Source: Kribbella pratensis (GTDB lineage Bacteria > Actinomycetota > Actinomycetes > Propionibacteriales > Kribbellaceae). Taken from it: a DNA stretch of 64,000 bases. This document shows positions 32,918-42,463 of the stretch, piece after piece. The notes below the pieces were generated by a model. The model ran no database searches and had not been told where the DNA came from. It was given only the letters and a program-made list of their open reading frames with translations. Position numbers and translations under genes: made by a program. Each line of letters begins with the position of its first letter. Within the stretch, counting starts at the first letter, position 1. Location: positions 987,838 to 1,051,837 of the forward strand of contig NZ_SODP01000002.1 in the NCBI RefSeq assembly GCF_004365355.1, written 5' to 3'.

Positions 32918-34092
32918 AGCACCGGGTAGCCGCCCAGGTGTTTGACGATCGGGGCCGCGATCGCGGGTGCGAGGACCTGTGGGAGCGAGTTCGCGATGTT
33001 GATGACACCGAGGTCCTTCGCCCGGTCCTGGGCGCTCGGCAGCACCTGCGTGAGCAAGGCGAAGTCGACGGCAAGATAGACGCCGAACCCCATGCCGAGG
33101 ATGATCGCGCCGAGGATCGCGCCCGCCCAGGTCGGCCAGACCGCGAGAACGACGCCCGCGACGGCCATCACCCAGCCGGAGGCGGTGACGAAGACCTTGC
33201 GGCGTTCGGAGCGGTCCGACCAGCGACCGCACGTGATCGCGGTCGTCAGCACGCACACGCTGTAGATCGCGGTCAGGATCAGTACGGCGGTGTCCGGATC
33301 GTCGACGCCGACCTTGTCCTGCAAGTAGTAGAACAGGTACAGCGTGCCGAGCGCATTGCCCACGTTGAACAGGAATCGGGTCAGCCAGGCCCAGCCGAAG
33401 TCCGGGTACCGTCGCGGGCTGATCCAGAACCCGCGAAGGAAATCGCGCAGTACGAACGTCGGACGCTCCACCAACTGGACGTCATGACTGCGCAGCACAT
33501 AGGGCACGACCGACAACAACAGGAACGCCGCACACGCGGCATACCCGAGCGCGTAGCTGTCGAAGGCTGCGGCAAGCGCAGTACCGACCAGTGCACCCAA
33601 GACCTGCGAGATCGCCACCCAGCCGCCGACGCCGCCGCGCTGGAGGACCGGGACGCGATCCGGTACGACGGCCGTTGCCGCGGCGAGCAGCGCGTTGCCG
33701 AACAGTTGCATCAAGCACCAACCGAGCAGCATCAACGCGATCAGGTGGGCGCCGGCCAGGATCCCCAGCCCGACCGCACCGCCGACCGCGCCGGCCACCA
33801 CCCAAGGCACCCGCCGGCCGAAGCGTGAGGTGGTTCGGTCGGAGATCGCGCCGAACGCCGGGTTCGCGAACACCGACACCGCCGCGCCGACCCCGGTCAC
33901 CAGCCCGAACACGAACTCTTTGTTGCCCGGAGCAACCGACTCCGACTGCTTCGCGAGCAGCACCTGGATCGGACCGAGCCAGGCCGCGAACACCCCGACG
34001 TTCGCGAGGACGACGGCCGCCGTCCACCCCGGCCGCACCCGGACGGTCGGCTCCGCCAGCGCGGACGGCACCACCCCCGGCTCGGGAATCAT
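32848..34092 (-). CDS. MFS sugar transporter-like protein
   Basis: A 414-residue membrane protein with about 12 helices, related to the glycoside/sucrose symporter side of the MFS: FGAISDRTTSRFGRRVPWVV after helix 2, TLYLFYYLQDKVGVDDPDTA in the second half, and GRWSDRSERRKV. It starts inside the stop codon of the beta-glucosidase gene (ATGA overlap), so it probably imports the glycoside which that enzyme hydrolyses. The 3' end overlaps the AlkZ-like gene by 70 bases. Confidence 0.87.
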   Translation of the reverse strand: MIPEPGVVPSALAEPTVRVRPGWTAAVVLANVGVFAAWLGPIQVLLAKQSESVAPGNKEFVFGLVTGVGAAVSVFANPAFGAISDRTTSRFGRRVPWVVAGAVGGAVGLGILAGAHLIALMLLGWCLMQLFGNALLAAATAVVPDRVPVLQRGGVGGWVAISQVLGALVGTALAAAFDSYALGYAACAAFLLLSVVPYVLRSHDVQLVERPTFVLRDFLRGFWISPRRYPDFGWAWLTRFLFNVGNALGTLYLFYYLQDKVGVDDPDTAVLILTAIYSVCVLTTAITCGRWSDRSERRKVFVTASGWVMAVAGVVLAVWPTWAGAILGAIILGMGFGVYLAVDFALLTQVLPSAQDRAKDLGVINIANSLPQVLAPAIAAPIVKHLGGYPVLYLLASAVTVLAGVLVTRIRSVN

Positions 34093-35468
34093 TTCCGGCC
34101 CGGTGCCTGACGACTCTGAGCGATCAGCTCGCGCATCCAGTGGTACGACGCCTTCGGCGTACGTTCCTGTGTCTCGAAGTCCACATGCACCAGGCCGAAC
34201 CGTTGCGAGTACCCGGCGGCCCACTCGAAGTTGTCCATCAGCGACCACTGGAAGTACCCGCGGACGTCGATGCCGTCGTCCATCGCCGCGCGGAGCGATC
34301 GCAGATACCCGTCCAGGTAGGAGATCCGTCGCTGATCGTCCACAACCCCGTCGACGGGCTCGTCGTTGATCGCGCAGCCGTTCTCGGTGATGTAGATCGG
34401 CGGCAGCCGGTCGCCGTACCGCTCCTTGAAGATCCGCAGGATCTCGCCGAACGCGTCCGGCACCACCGGCCAGCCGAAGTCCGTGGTCGGATAACCGGTC
34501 AGTGTCCGCGGCTCGAACGGCAGCCCCGGCGGCAACAGCACCCCATCCGTCGCCGCGGTGTCGGCCTGACCGGTGGCAGCGCCGACCGAGACCGGCGCGT
34601 AGTGGTTGATGCCGAAGAAGTCGAGCGGCGTCGAGATGACCGCCAGGTCGTCGGCGACCGGGCCAGGCATCGCGTCACCCATGCCGTTCGGGTACTCGCC
34701 GAGCAGGATCGGGTCGGCGAACAGCCAGTTGATCAGGTTGTCGTACAGCGCGGCCGCTTCCTTGTCCTCGGCACTGTCACTCGCAGGCCAGGTCGGCGCA
34801 TGGTTGCTGGCGATACCGATCTGAGTAGCACCGGCCGCACGCAGCGCCTGTACTGCGCGGCCGTGCGCGAGCAGCTGATGATGCGCGACCGGGAGAGCGT
34901 CGAACAACAGCTCCTTCCCGGGCGCATGAGCGCCGAGCGAGTACCCCATCAGCGTGAGCACCATCGGCTCGTTGATCGTGATCCACAGCGGCACCCGATC
35001 CGCGAACCGAGCGCCCAGAATCCCGGCGTACTCCGCGAAGCGGTCGGTGATGTCGCGGGACAACCAGCCGCCGCCGTCCTCGAGCGCCTGCGGGGTGTCC
35101 CAGTGATACAGCGTCGGCGCCGGCTGGATCCCGGCGCCGAGCAAGGTGTCGATCAGCCGGTCGTAGAAATCCAATCCGGCCGCCACGGCCGGCCCGCGAC
35201 CCGACGGCTGGATGCGCGGCCAGGAGAACGAGAACCGGTAGGTGTCCACCCCGAGCTCCCGCATCAGCGCGACGTCCTCGGCGTACCGGTGGTAGTGGTC
35301 GCACGCGACTGCCCCGGTGTCGCCGTTCAGGATCTTGCCGGGCTCGGTGCAGAACGTGTCCCAGGTGGAGGGGCCGCGGCCGCCCTCGGCCACAGCACCC
35401 TCGATCTGGTACGCCGACGTCGAGACCCCCCAGCGGAATCCGGGCGGAAACACAAGCTCAGCTGTCAT
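34089..35468 (-). CDS. Beta-glucosidase, glycoside hydrolase family 1
   Basis: A 459-residue cytoplasmic GH1 enzyme (usual length 440-480). The acid/base glutamate is Glu167 in WITINEP and the nucleophile is Glu362 in YITENG; the N-terminal signature FRWGVSTSAYQIEG and the substrate-subsite WSLMDNFEWAAGY are also present. Hydrolyses beta-linked glucosides such as cellobiose or aryl glucosides. Of three nearby ATGs the one beginning TAELVFPPGF was chosen. It overlaps the YbjQ-like gene upstream by 11 bases and the sugar transporter downstream by 4. Confidence 0.94.
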   Translation of the reverse strand: MTAELVFPPGFRWGVSTSAYQIEGAVAEGGRGPSTWDTFCTEPGKILNGDTGAVACDHYHRYAEDVALMRELGVDTYRFSFSWPRIQPSGRGPAVAAGLDFYDRLIDTLLGAGIQPAPTLYHWDTPQALEDGGGWLSRDITDRFAEYAGILGARFADRVPLWITINEPMVLTLMGYSLGAHAPGKELLFDALPVAHHQLLAHGRAVQALRAAGATQIGIASNHAPTWPASDSAEDKEAAALYDNLINWLFADPILLGEYPNGMGDAMPGPVADDLAVISTPLDFFGINHYAPVSVGAATGQADTAATDGVLLPPGLPFEPRTLTGYPTTDFGWPVVPDAFGEILRIFKERYGDRLPPIYITENGCAINDEPVDGVVDDQRRISYLDGYLRSLRAAMDDGIDVRGYFQWSLMDNFEWAAGYSQRFGLVHVDFETQERTPKASYHWMRELIAQSRQAPGRK

Positions 35469-36069
35469 TCGCATCATCCTCGTCAGGCTGGGTGTCCTGC
35501 GGCCGCGGCGGCTCGACCTTGTGCACGATCACGGCCGTGCCGTACGCCGCGACCTCGCTCATCGTCTGGGCGATCTCGTTGCAGTCGAACCGCATCGCGA
35601 GGATCGCGTTCGCGCCCATCTGCTGCGCCATCTGGCACATCCGCATCACCGCGACGTGCCGCGACTCGGCCAGCATCTGGGTGTACTCCGGCACCTCGCC
35701 ACCGCCCAGCGAACGGAAGCTCGCGGTGAAGTTCGACCCGAAGTCGCGGCTCCGCACGGTCAGCCCGAACACCTCGCCGAACACCTTGTCCGCGGTGTAC
35801 CCGGGCAGGTCGTTCATCGTCGAGACCAGCACCGGGTACGGCGAACCCTGCGGCGCGACATGCGGCGCACTCTGCTGGGCCGGCTGGTAGTTGCCCGGCG
35901 CCTGGCCGTACCCGGGCTGCTGCCCGTACCCCTGCGGCGGCGGCCCCTGCTGGTAGCCCGGAGGCGGCCCCTGGTACCCCGGAGGCGGCCCCTGGTACCC
36001 CGGAGGAGGGCCCTGCTGGTCGCCGGGCTGCGGCGGGAACGGCTGGTTCGGAGGAAAGTTCTGGTTCAT
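35458..36069 (-). CDS. YbjQ/DUF74 family protein with a Pro-Gly-Tyr-Gln repeat tail
   Basis: A 203-residue protein in two parts. Residues 1-75 are low-complexity, with three exact tandem GPPPGYQ units followed by degenerate ones (QGYGQQPGYGQAPGN). The remainder is a YbjQ (UPF0145) domain: STMNDLPGYTADKVFGEVFG, RQMAQQMGANAILAM-type central strand and a final GTAVIVHKVE. The domain forms pentameric rings in known structures; function is unclear. It heads the beta-glucosidase/transporter operon, an association that looks accidental or regulatory instead of metabolic. Confidence 0.85.
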   Translation of the reverse strand: MNQNFPPNQPFPPQPGDQQGPPPGYQGPPPGYQGPPPGYQQGPPPQGYGQQPGYGQAPGNYQPAQQSAPHVAPQGSPYPVLVSTMNDLPGYTADKVFGEVFGLTVRSRDFGSNFTASFRSLGGGEVPEYTQMLAESRHVAVMRMCQMAQQMGANAILAMRFDCNEIAQTMSEVAAYGTAVIVHKVEPPRPQDTQPDEDDANDS

Positions 36070-36096
36070 GCCCTCATCCTGACAGGCCTCGGGGCA

Positions 36097-39000
36097 TCAC
36101 CATCTGAACACTTGGAACTCGTACAGCGAATACCCGTAAGAGGTCGCGCGCTGCGTACCGGTGACACGGACATATCTCGCCTGGACCGGCACGAAACGCA
36201 CCACGTCCTCGCCTCCGTCACCGGTCGTCGTCGCATACACCTGTTGCCACGTCGCCCCGTCCCGGGAGACCTCGACCTTGTACGACTTCCCGTACGCCGC
36301 CTCCCAGTCGAGCACCACCCGGCGTACCGTCTGCTCGTTGCCGAGGTCAACCTTCAGCCATTGCGGATCCGACCAGTCGCTCGCCCACCGGGTGTCCGAC
36401 TTCCCGTCGACGGCCTGCGCCGGCGGCGAGTTGTACCACCCGGTCTCGTAACTGCTCGCCGTCGCGGTCTTCCCGACCGCCAGGTTGGTGACGTCGTCGC
36501 CGCGCCGAGCCGGGAACTCGACGACCTGCTGGTACGTCGGCCGGTTGACCCACGCGATCCGGTCCTGGGTGATGCCACCCATCGGCTGATGCACGATCTG
36601 GTCCGCGCACAACTGGTCGCCCGCGGCACAGTCCGCTGTCGCCGGGTAGGTCGTCGCGGCCGGCACCTTGGTTGCCGCCAGCAATGTTTCCGTCAGAGTC
36701 GCGCGGCAGGCGGCCAGGGATCCGCTACCGCAGTACGTCACCGGCTGAGCTGCCTTCACCGGGTCACCGAGAACCTTGCGCAGGTCCCGCTGGACGAAGC
36801 CCCACCAGCCGCTCTGGAACGACGAACCCTGGGCGCTGGGGCGCTCGTCGATCTTGAGATTTGCGACCAGTGCGCCGTACAGATCCGGTCCGAGGTCCTT
36901 GAACTCGGCGGGGACGAGCAGCGGCCACCAGGCATCGAGGATGCGGATGGCGTCGGCGTTGTCGTAGGTCTTCGACGACGCGTTGGGTGTCTTGCGGTGG
37001 GCGCCGGCCTGTTGCCAGGCGGTCAGCTTGGCGACGGCGTCGGCGACCGCCGGGTCGGTGATCGGTGCGGACTTCAGGACTCTGAGCAGATACGGCAGGA
37101 CCTGGTCGCCACGCAGGTCGACCGTGGCCGCGTCCTCCATGGCTTCGACCAGCTTGGCGCGGGTGAACTTCTGTCCGTTGTTGATGACCGCCTTGATCCG
37201 GTCGTCGAGCGGCTGGCTGCGGTAGACCGCGTTGTAACCCCATTGCCCGTCCGAAGCGGAGTACCCGGGCGCTTGTTTGTTGTTCCAGCTGGTCAGGTAG
37301 TCCTGGTTCACCACCTGCGGATGCTGCGCCGCCGGCGTGTAGGTCGCGCGATTCGTGTCCGGGTTCCAGCCCTGCCACTCGTACGAACTCCAGGTCGGGA
37401 GGTTCGGGTCGGCGCCGGCCGCGCGGACCGGGTTGTCGCCGGAGTTGAAGTACGCGATCGAATCCTTGTCGGTGTAGAACCAGTTGAACGTATACCCGAT
37501 GTTCGCGGCCGCCCTCTGGAAGTCGGCGGCCGAATGGATCCGGTCGGGGTCGTTGAACTGCATGAACCCGAGCGCCGACCCGGCCTCGTTCCCGTACGTC
37601 GATCGGTTCTTGGTGAACAGCACCGGCTTGCCACCAACCGTCCCGCGGTGCGTGACGATGCCGTATTTGGTGCGCAGGGCAACCAATGTGTACGACCCCG
37701 CGGGTTCGGACGATCCGAGGCTGGCGTACCACGCGTTGTGCCGTTCGAGCCGCTCGATCGGAACACATTGCCCGCGGAACTCGTAGTACTGCGAGTTCTT
37801 CGTCGGTGTCCCGCCGTTCGGTTCGCACAGCGGTACAGCGAACGTGTCAGTGATGTCCTGCCCTGCGGACGTCGCGCTCCACGAGTAGTCGGGGCCGCGG
37901 CCGATGAGCGTGTAGAAGTTGAGGCCGGCGAACGCGATGCCACGCGAGCTGACGCCCGGGCCTTGCAGCTCTTGGCGCATCAGCAACTGTGGCGCGAAGT
38001 ACCCGGTCTGCGGACCGTAGACAGCGATCGGGTTGCCGCTCTGCGTGTGTGCACCGGAGACCACCAGCGCGTTCGACATCCCCTTCTTGCCGAAGCCTTC
38101 CGGGAACAGGCCGGCGTCGAAGATCCCCTTCAACGAGTCCGAGCCCTTCGGTGCCGGTTTCGCGGCCGCCGTCTTGTTGGCGGTCTGGTCGATGACCTCG
38201 GGCTCTGCGGTGACCGAGCCGCGGTCCGGCATCGCGCGGCCGGCAGGGTTCGGACCGGTCGTGCCGTACGGGAACGAGGTGCCGTTGTGCACCGTCGTAC
38301 TGGCCTCGGGATCGTTCTGCGAGCGGAAGGACTCCCACACTTTGGTGCCCTGGGCAACGCCGTACTTCACTTGTGCCTCAAGCAATGCGAGCGCGGACGT
38401 GACCTCCGCGCCGCCGCCGGTGCCGAAGATGCCTGCGACAACGGCGGCGGTGGCGACGACATCCGTCACCTTCCAGTGCGGGGTGGGCCACTGCAGACCG
38501 AGGGCGACGTACTCACCGGGATACGCGATGCCGACCGTGTCGATGTAGTGGTTCACGCCGTCGACCCAGGCCTGGATGTCCTGCTGCATCTTCACGCCGT
38601 CGGCGCCGTACAGGTCGTCGGCGTCGTCGAACTCCCGCTGGAGATCAGCCTCGGTGTACGGCGCGGTGCGCCAGAACTCCTGCTCGAACTCGCGGTTCGC
38701 CGCTGCACCGCCCGCGAACGGCGTCAGCTGGCCGCGGCCGAGGTGGCGGAACACGTCCATCACGAACAGCCGGTCCTGCGCCCCGGCGTACCCGGCGCCG
38801 AACATCGTGCCGAGCCGCGTGGTGCCGGTGATGTGCGGGATGCCGCGCGACCTGTCCCGCACGATCGTGACGTCGCTGCGCGGATGGATCGTGCTCCCGA
38901 CGTCGTCCGGTTTCACGCCGAACGACGAGTCGTCGTAGTACGGCGCGAGGCCGTCGTCGGTGATGCCTTGCGAGTTCCAGACCAGGTCCTGGTAGGGCTT

Positions 39001-39249
39001 GACCGTGTCGCTGAAGTGCGCCGGCCTGACGCCCAATGCCTTGAAAGCAAGGAGATCCGTGAAGGTCGCGTTGCCGTTCTGACCCGGCGGAAGGATGTCA
39101 CGACATTGCTCGAGGCAATAATCTGCCGGGGTCGCGGCAACGGCCTGCCGGGTTGCCTGGGTCGGTGCCGGCAGCGCCGCCAGGACGGCGGTTACAGCGG
39201 CGGCGGCGATCGTGATGCGAAGGCGGGTTCGGAGTGCGGGGCGGGGCAC
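36097..39249 (-). CDS. Secreted penicillin-acylase-family amidase with C-terminal discoidin domain
   Basis: A 1050-residue exported Ntn-hydrolase precursor. Signal peptide at residues 1-33 (RTRLRITIAAAAVTAVLAAL). The alpha-chain region is followed by the autoprocessing site KKGMSNALVVSG, with Ser392 expected to be the N-terminal nucleophile of the beta chain, then HTQSGNPIAVYGPQTGYFAP. An F5/8 type C domain occupies about 915-1050. Relatives cleave beta-lactam side chains, acyl-homoserine lactones or lipopeptides; which is not determined. The GTG start is set by GAGGAGGGAACC. GTGAGAATGACTCAC (39274-39288) is a short inverted repeat in the promoter region. Confidence 0.9.
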   Translation of the reverse strand: MPRPALRTRLRITIAAAAVTAVLAALPAPTQATRQAVAATPADYCLEQCRDILPPGQNGNATFTDLLAFKALGVRPAHFSDTVKPYQDLVWNSQGITDDGLAPYYDDSSFGVKPDDVGSTIHPRSDVTIVRDRSRGIPHITGTTRLGTMFGAGYAGAQDRLFVMDVFRHLGRGQLTPFAGGAAANREFEQEFWRTAPYTEADLQREFDDADDLYGADGVKMQQDIQAWVDGVNHYIDTVGIAYPGEYVALGLQWPTPHWKVTDVVATAAVVAGIFGTGGGAEVTSALALLEAQVKYGVAQGTKVWESFRSQNDPEASTTVHNGTSFPYGTTGPNPAGRAMPDRGSVTAEPEVIDQTANKTAAAKPAPKGSDSLKGIFDAGLFPEGFGKKGMSNALVVSGAHTQSGNPIAVYGPQTGYFAPQLLMRQELQGPGVSSRGIAFAGLNFYTLIGRGPDYSWSATSAGQDITDTFAVPLCEPNGGTPTKNSQYYEFRGQCVPIERLERHNAWYASLGSSEPAGSYTLVALRTKYGIVTHRGTVGGKPVLFTKNRSTYGNEAGSALGFMQFNDPDRIHSAADFQRAAANIGYTFNWFYTDKDSIAYFNSGDNPVRAAGADPNLPTWSSYEWQGWNPDTNRATYTPAAQHPQVVNQDYLTSWNNKQAPGYSASDGQWGYNAVYRSQPLDDRIKAVINNGQKFTRAKLVEAMEDAATVDLRGDQVLPYLLRVLKSAPITDPAVADAVAKLTAWQQAGAHRKTPNASSKTYDNADAIRILDAWWPLLVPAEFKDLGPDLYGALVANLKIDERPSAQGSSFQSGWWGFVQRDLRKVLGDPVKAAQPVTYCGSGSLAACRATLTETLLAATKVPAATTYPATADCAAGDQLCADQIVHQPMGGITQDRIAWVNRPTYQQVVEFPARRGDDVTNLAVGKTATASSYETGWYNSPPAQAVDGKSDTRWASDWSDPQWLKVDLGNEQTVRRVVLDWEAAYGKSYKVEVSRDGATWQQVYATTTGDGGEDVVRFVPVQARYVRVTGTQRATSYGYSLYEFQVFRW

Positions 39250-39363
39250 GGTTCCCTCCTCAGGTCGGTGAAAGTGAGAATGACTCACCAGTAGCATCAG
39301 GTCAAGAACTCACGTCCAGACTCTCGCCAATTGCTGTCTGTGACCACTACGCTCTGCTTCACC

Positions 39364-40452
39364 ATGAGCATTCATGAGCGTTACCGCTTGAGTGTGGTGA
39401 TCAACGCCAAGGGGACCTACACCCCGCTCGGGGTGTCCAGGAGTTCCGACGGGGTGGCCGAGGCCGTCGCACAGGCGTTGCCTGAGTTCTTCGTGATGGA
39501 CGAGCTCGGCGACCGCGCCAGCGAGGCCATCGCACAGGTGACCGGCGCCCAGGCCGGTGCGGTCGTGCACTGCACCGCGGCCGGCATCACCCTCGCGGTC
39601 GCGGCCACGATGACCGGTGGCGACCCCCGGCGTACTGCGGCGTTGCCGGATGCAACGGATATGCACAACCGCGTCGTCTTGCCGGCTTGTCACGTGGTCG
39701 ACTACGGACACACCAATCTGCAAGGGATCCGGCTCGCCGGCGCCCAGGTCGACCTGGCCGGCGACGACGACGGTTGCACGATCGCCGAGCTGGAGGACGA
39801 GCTCGACGGGCCGGATGTGGCGTGCCTGATGCTGGTGGCATCGAGGCTGACCCGCGGCGAACCGATCGACCTCGTCGCCGCGGTCCGTGCCGCGCACCGT
39901 CGCGGCGTACCGGCGATCGTCGATGCGGCCGCGCAGTTCCCGCGGATCGCGGACCTGCTGGCGACCGGCGCGGATCTGGTCCTGGTCAGCGGGCAGAAGT
40001 ACCTCGGCTCGCCGACCGCGGGGCTCGTCGCCGGGAGCTGGCCGCTGGTGCAGGCACTGCGGGCCCAGGAGAAGGGCATCGGGCGGGTGATGAAGCCGAC
40101 GAAGGAAGCGATCATCGGCGTACTCGCGGCCCTCGAGGAGTGGCAGGCGTTCGACCGGGTGAAGTGGGAGGCCGACGAGCTCGCGAAGGTCGACGCGTTC
40201 GTTGCCGCGGCGTCCCGGATCCCCGATGTCACCGCCGAGGTGGTCAAGGACCCGACCGGTTTGCAGGTCTCCCGGGTCCTGCTCAAGGTGGCGGACGCGA
40301 AGCGCGTCGCGACCGAACTCGAGGCGGGTACGCCGTCCATCTACGTGATGACCGACCGGATGGCCGAAGGCGAACTCATGCTGGAGCTCGTCCCCCTCAC
40401 CGCCGAGGAGATCGACGCGATCCTCGCCAGGCTGTGGGCCATACTGACCTGA
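39364..40452 (+). CDS. SelA-like PLP-dependent enzyme
   Basis: A 362-residue fold-type I PLP enzyme of the SelA/D-glucosaminate-6-phosphate ammonia-lyase group. Visible features: an N-terminal INAKGTYTPLGVSRSSDGVA segment typical of SelA relatives, AAGITLAVAA for phosphate binding, IVDAAAQFPR with the cofactor Asp, and the Schiff-base lysine in LVSGQKYLGSPTAGL. Selenocysteine synthase itself is unlikely because the domain for tRNA binding is missing. Probably an amino-sugar or amino-acid lyase. TACGCT lies ten bases before the ATG with no ribosome site. Confidence 0.82.
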   Translation: MSIHERYRLSVVINAKGTYTPLGVSRSSDGVAEAVAQALPEFFVMDELGDRASEAIAQVTGAQAGAVVHCTAAGITLAVAATMTGGDPRRTAALPDATDMHNRVVLPACHVVDYGHTNLQGIRLAGAQVDLAGDDDGCTIAELEDELDGPDVACLMLVASRLTRGEPIDLVAAVRAAHRRGVPAIVDAAAQFPRIADLLATGADLVLVSGQKYLGSPTAGLVAGSWPLVQALRAQEKGIGRVMKPTKEAIIGVLAALEEWQAFDRVKWEADELAKVDAFVAAASRIPDVTAEVVKDPTGLQVSRVLLKVADAKRVATELEAGTPSIYVMTDRMAEGELMLELVPLTAEEIDAILARLWAILT

Positions 40453-40465
40453 GCCTTACACGACA

Positions 40466-40506
40466 AACGGTGGGCCGGCACAGGTTTCCTGTACCGGCCC
40501 ACCGTT
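40466..40506. terminator. Bidirectional terminator hairpin
   Basis: AACGGTGGGCCGG and CCGGCCCACCGTT form a 13-bp perfect stem, continued after one mismatch by ACAGG/CCTGT around a TTT loop. It sits between two convergent genes (SelA-like and DEAD-box helicase) and can serve both. Confidence 0.85.
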
Positions 40507-40519
40507 GCGTGTGTCAGCG

Positions 40520-42463
40520 TCAGTGCTGGTAGGACTTGCGCGGGCCGCTGCGGCGGGGACCGCCGTTGCCGCCGCCCTGACCGCGACCCGGACGGCTGCT
40601 GCCGCCGAACCGCTTGCCGCCCTTGGCGAACCGCTGCGGCTTCGGAGCCGGCAGCTTCACCGGGTAGCCGGACGGCTTGGTGCCGCCGGTCAGCTCGGTG
40701 ACCAGCTCGTCACCCGGACGGGCGCGAACCGGCTCGGCCTTGACGCCGGCGGTCTCGGCCATCCGGATCATGCCGCGCCGCTGGTGCGGCAGGACGAGCG
40801 TGACGACGGCGCCCTTGCCGCCGGCCCGCGCCGTACGACCGGCACGGTGCAGGTAGTCCTTGTGCTCGGCCGGCGGGTCAGCCTGAACCACCAGGCCGAC
40901 GTCGTCGACGTGGATGCCACGGGCCGCGACATCCGTTGCCACGAGCACCGGTACCGAACCGTCCTTGAACTGGTCCAGCGTCCGGTTCCGGACACCCTGG
41001 GTCAGGCCGCCGTGCAGCGCCGCGGCCATCACGCCACGGTCGCGCAGCTGGGTGGCGATGCGGTCGGCGCCCAGCTTTGTCCGGACGAACACGATGGTCC
41101 GGCCGTCACGGCTGGCGAGCTCGGCGGTCAGCGACTGCTTGTGACCCGGCTCGATCACCAGCAGGTGGTGCTCCATCGTGCTCACCGAGGCCTGACCGGA
41201 CTCGGTCGAGTGCTGCACCGGGTCCTTCAAGTAGGTCTTCACGATCTTGTCGACGTCGTTGTCCAGCGTCGCCGAGAACAGCAGGCGCTGGCCCTCCGGC
41301 GGCGTCATGTCGAGCAGCGTGGTGACCGCCGGCATGAAGCCCATGTCGCACATGTGGTCGGCCTCGTCGAGGACCGCAACCTCCACGGCACCCAGGTCGG
41401 CCGCACCCTGCTCGCACAGGTCGATCAGGCGGCCCGGGGTGGCGATCAGCAGGTCGACACCACGACGGAGCGCGTCGATCTGCTTCGGGTACGGAAGACC
41501 GCCGGCGATCAGCTTGAGCGACACGTTTATCACGTGCGCGAGCGGCTCGAGGGCATCGTGCACCTGCATCGCGAGCTCACGGGTCGGGACCAGGATCATC
41601 CCGCGCGGGCGGCGCGACTCGGTGTGGCCGCCGGCCAGACGCATCAGCGTCGGGAGCCCGAAGCCGAGGGTCTTGCCGGAACCGGTCTGACCGCGGCCGA
41701 GCACGTCCTTGCCGGCCAGTGCGTCCGGGATGGTCGCGGCCTGGATCGGGAACGGCGCGGTGATGCCGTCGCGGGCCAGCCGCTGCACGAGCCGCGGTGC
41801 GAGACCGAGCGCGGCGAACTGGTTGTCATCGGCAACAGTGCCGAGGTCGACGACCGGCTCCTCGCGGGGGCCCTGCTCCTCGCGGCGAGCCTCCTGCGAC
41901 GGACGCCGGACGAACGGCTTGTCGTCCCGGCGGTACGACGAACGGTCGTCGCGCTGGTACGACGGACGCTCGCTGCGCTCGAACCGGGGACGCTCGTCGC
42001 GGTCGAACCGCGGCTTGTCGTCGCGCCGGTACTGCGGCCGGTCGCCACGGTCGTCGCGGCGGTCGGTGCGCTCGGGGCGGTTGTACTGCGGCTTGTCGCC
42101 ACGGTTGTACTGCGGCCGGTCGTCACGGTTGTAGCGCGGGCGGTCGTCGCGGTTGTACTGCGGGCGGTCGTCACGACGCGGTGCCGGACGGTCGTCGCGG
42201 TTGCGGTTCTCGTAGCGCGGGCGCTCGTCACGGCTGCGGTCGTCGCGGCCACGGTCGTCGGCGCGGTCATAGCTGCGCTGGCCGCGGTCCGGGCGGGGCT
42301 CCTCGGAGCGGTAGCCCTTCACCGGCTTGCGGTCCTCGCGCGGTGCGTCGTACGCGGCGTTCGCGGCGAGGCGCTCGCCGTACGACTGGTTCTGGTACTT
42401 CTTGTGTCGGGGCTTCTTGGCCCGCCCGTCGGCGGACTCGTCCTGCTGGTGGTGCTGGGTCAC
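40520..42463 (-). CDS. DEAD-box RNA helicase with arginine/aspartate-rich N-terminal repeats
   Basis: A 647-residue ATP-dependent RNA helicase. All core motifs are visible: GRGQTGSGKT (Walker A), PTRELAMQ, LDEADHM (DEAD), FSATLDN (SAT), VFVRTK, ATDVAARGIHVDDV and HRAGRTARAG. The first 190 residues are a highly charged disordered region built from units such as YNRDDRPQ, and the C-terminus is Gly/Arg-rich (RPGRGQGGGNGG). Such tails bind RNA and promote condensates. Cold or ribosome-assembly roles are usual for the family. It has a long untranslated leader of roughly 220 bases with its own hairpin. Confidence 0.92.
   Translation of the reverse strand: MTQHHQQDESADGRAKKPRHKKYQNQSYGERLAANAAYDAPREDRKPVKGYRSEEPRPDRGQRSYDRADDRGRDDRSRDERPRYENRNRDDRPAPRRDDRPQYNRDDRPRYNRDDRPQYNRGDKPQYNRPERTDRRDDRGDRPQYRRDDKPRFDRDERPRFERSERPSYQRDDRSSYRRDDKPFVRRPSQEARREEQGPREEPVVDLGTVADDNQFAALGLAPRLVQRLARDGITAPFPIQAATIPDALAGKDVLGRGQTGSGKTLGFGLPTLMRLAGGHTESRRPRGMILVPTRELAMQVHDALEPLAHVINVSLKLIAGGLPYPKQIDALRRGVDLLIATPGRLIDLCEQGAADLGAVEVAVLDEADHMCDMGFMPAVTTLLDMTPPEGQRLLFSATLDNDVDKIVKTYLKDPVQHSTESGQASVSTMEHHLLVIEPGHKQSLTAELASRDGRTIVFVRTKLGADRIATQLRDRGVMAAALHGGLTQGVRNRTLDQFKDGSVPVLVATDVAARGIHVDDVGLVVQADPPAEHKDYLHRAGRTARAGGKGAVVTLVLPHQRRGMIRMAETAGVKAEPVRARPGDELVTELTGGTKPSGYPVKLPAPKPQRFAKGGKRFGGSSRPGRGQGGGNGGPRRSGPRKSYQH

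Noticed and set aside
35317..39294. A 1325-codon open frame on the + strand opposite the penicillin-acylase-like gene
   Set aside because: It is a shadow frame caused by high third-position GC; its translation is Arg/Val-rich with no domain, while the - strand has a signal peptide and a catalytic motif.
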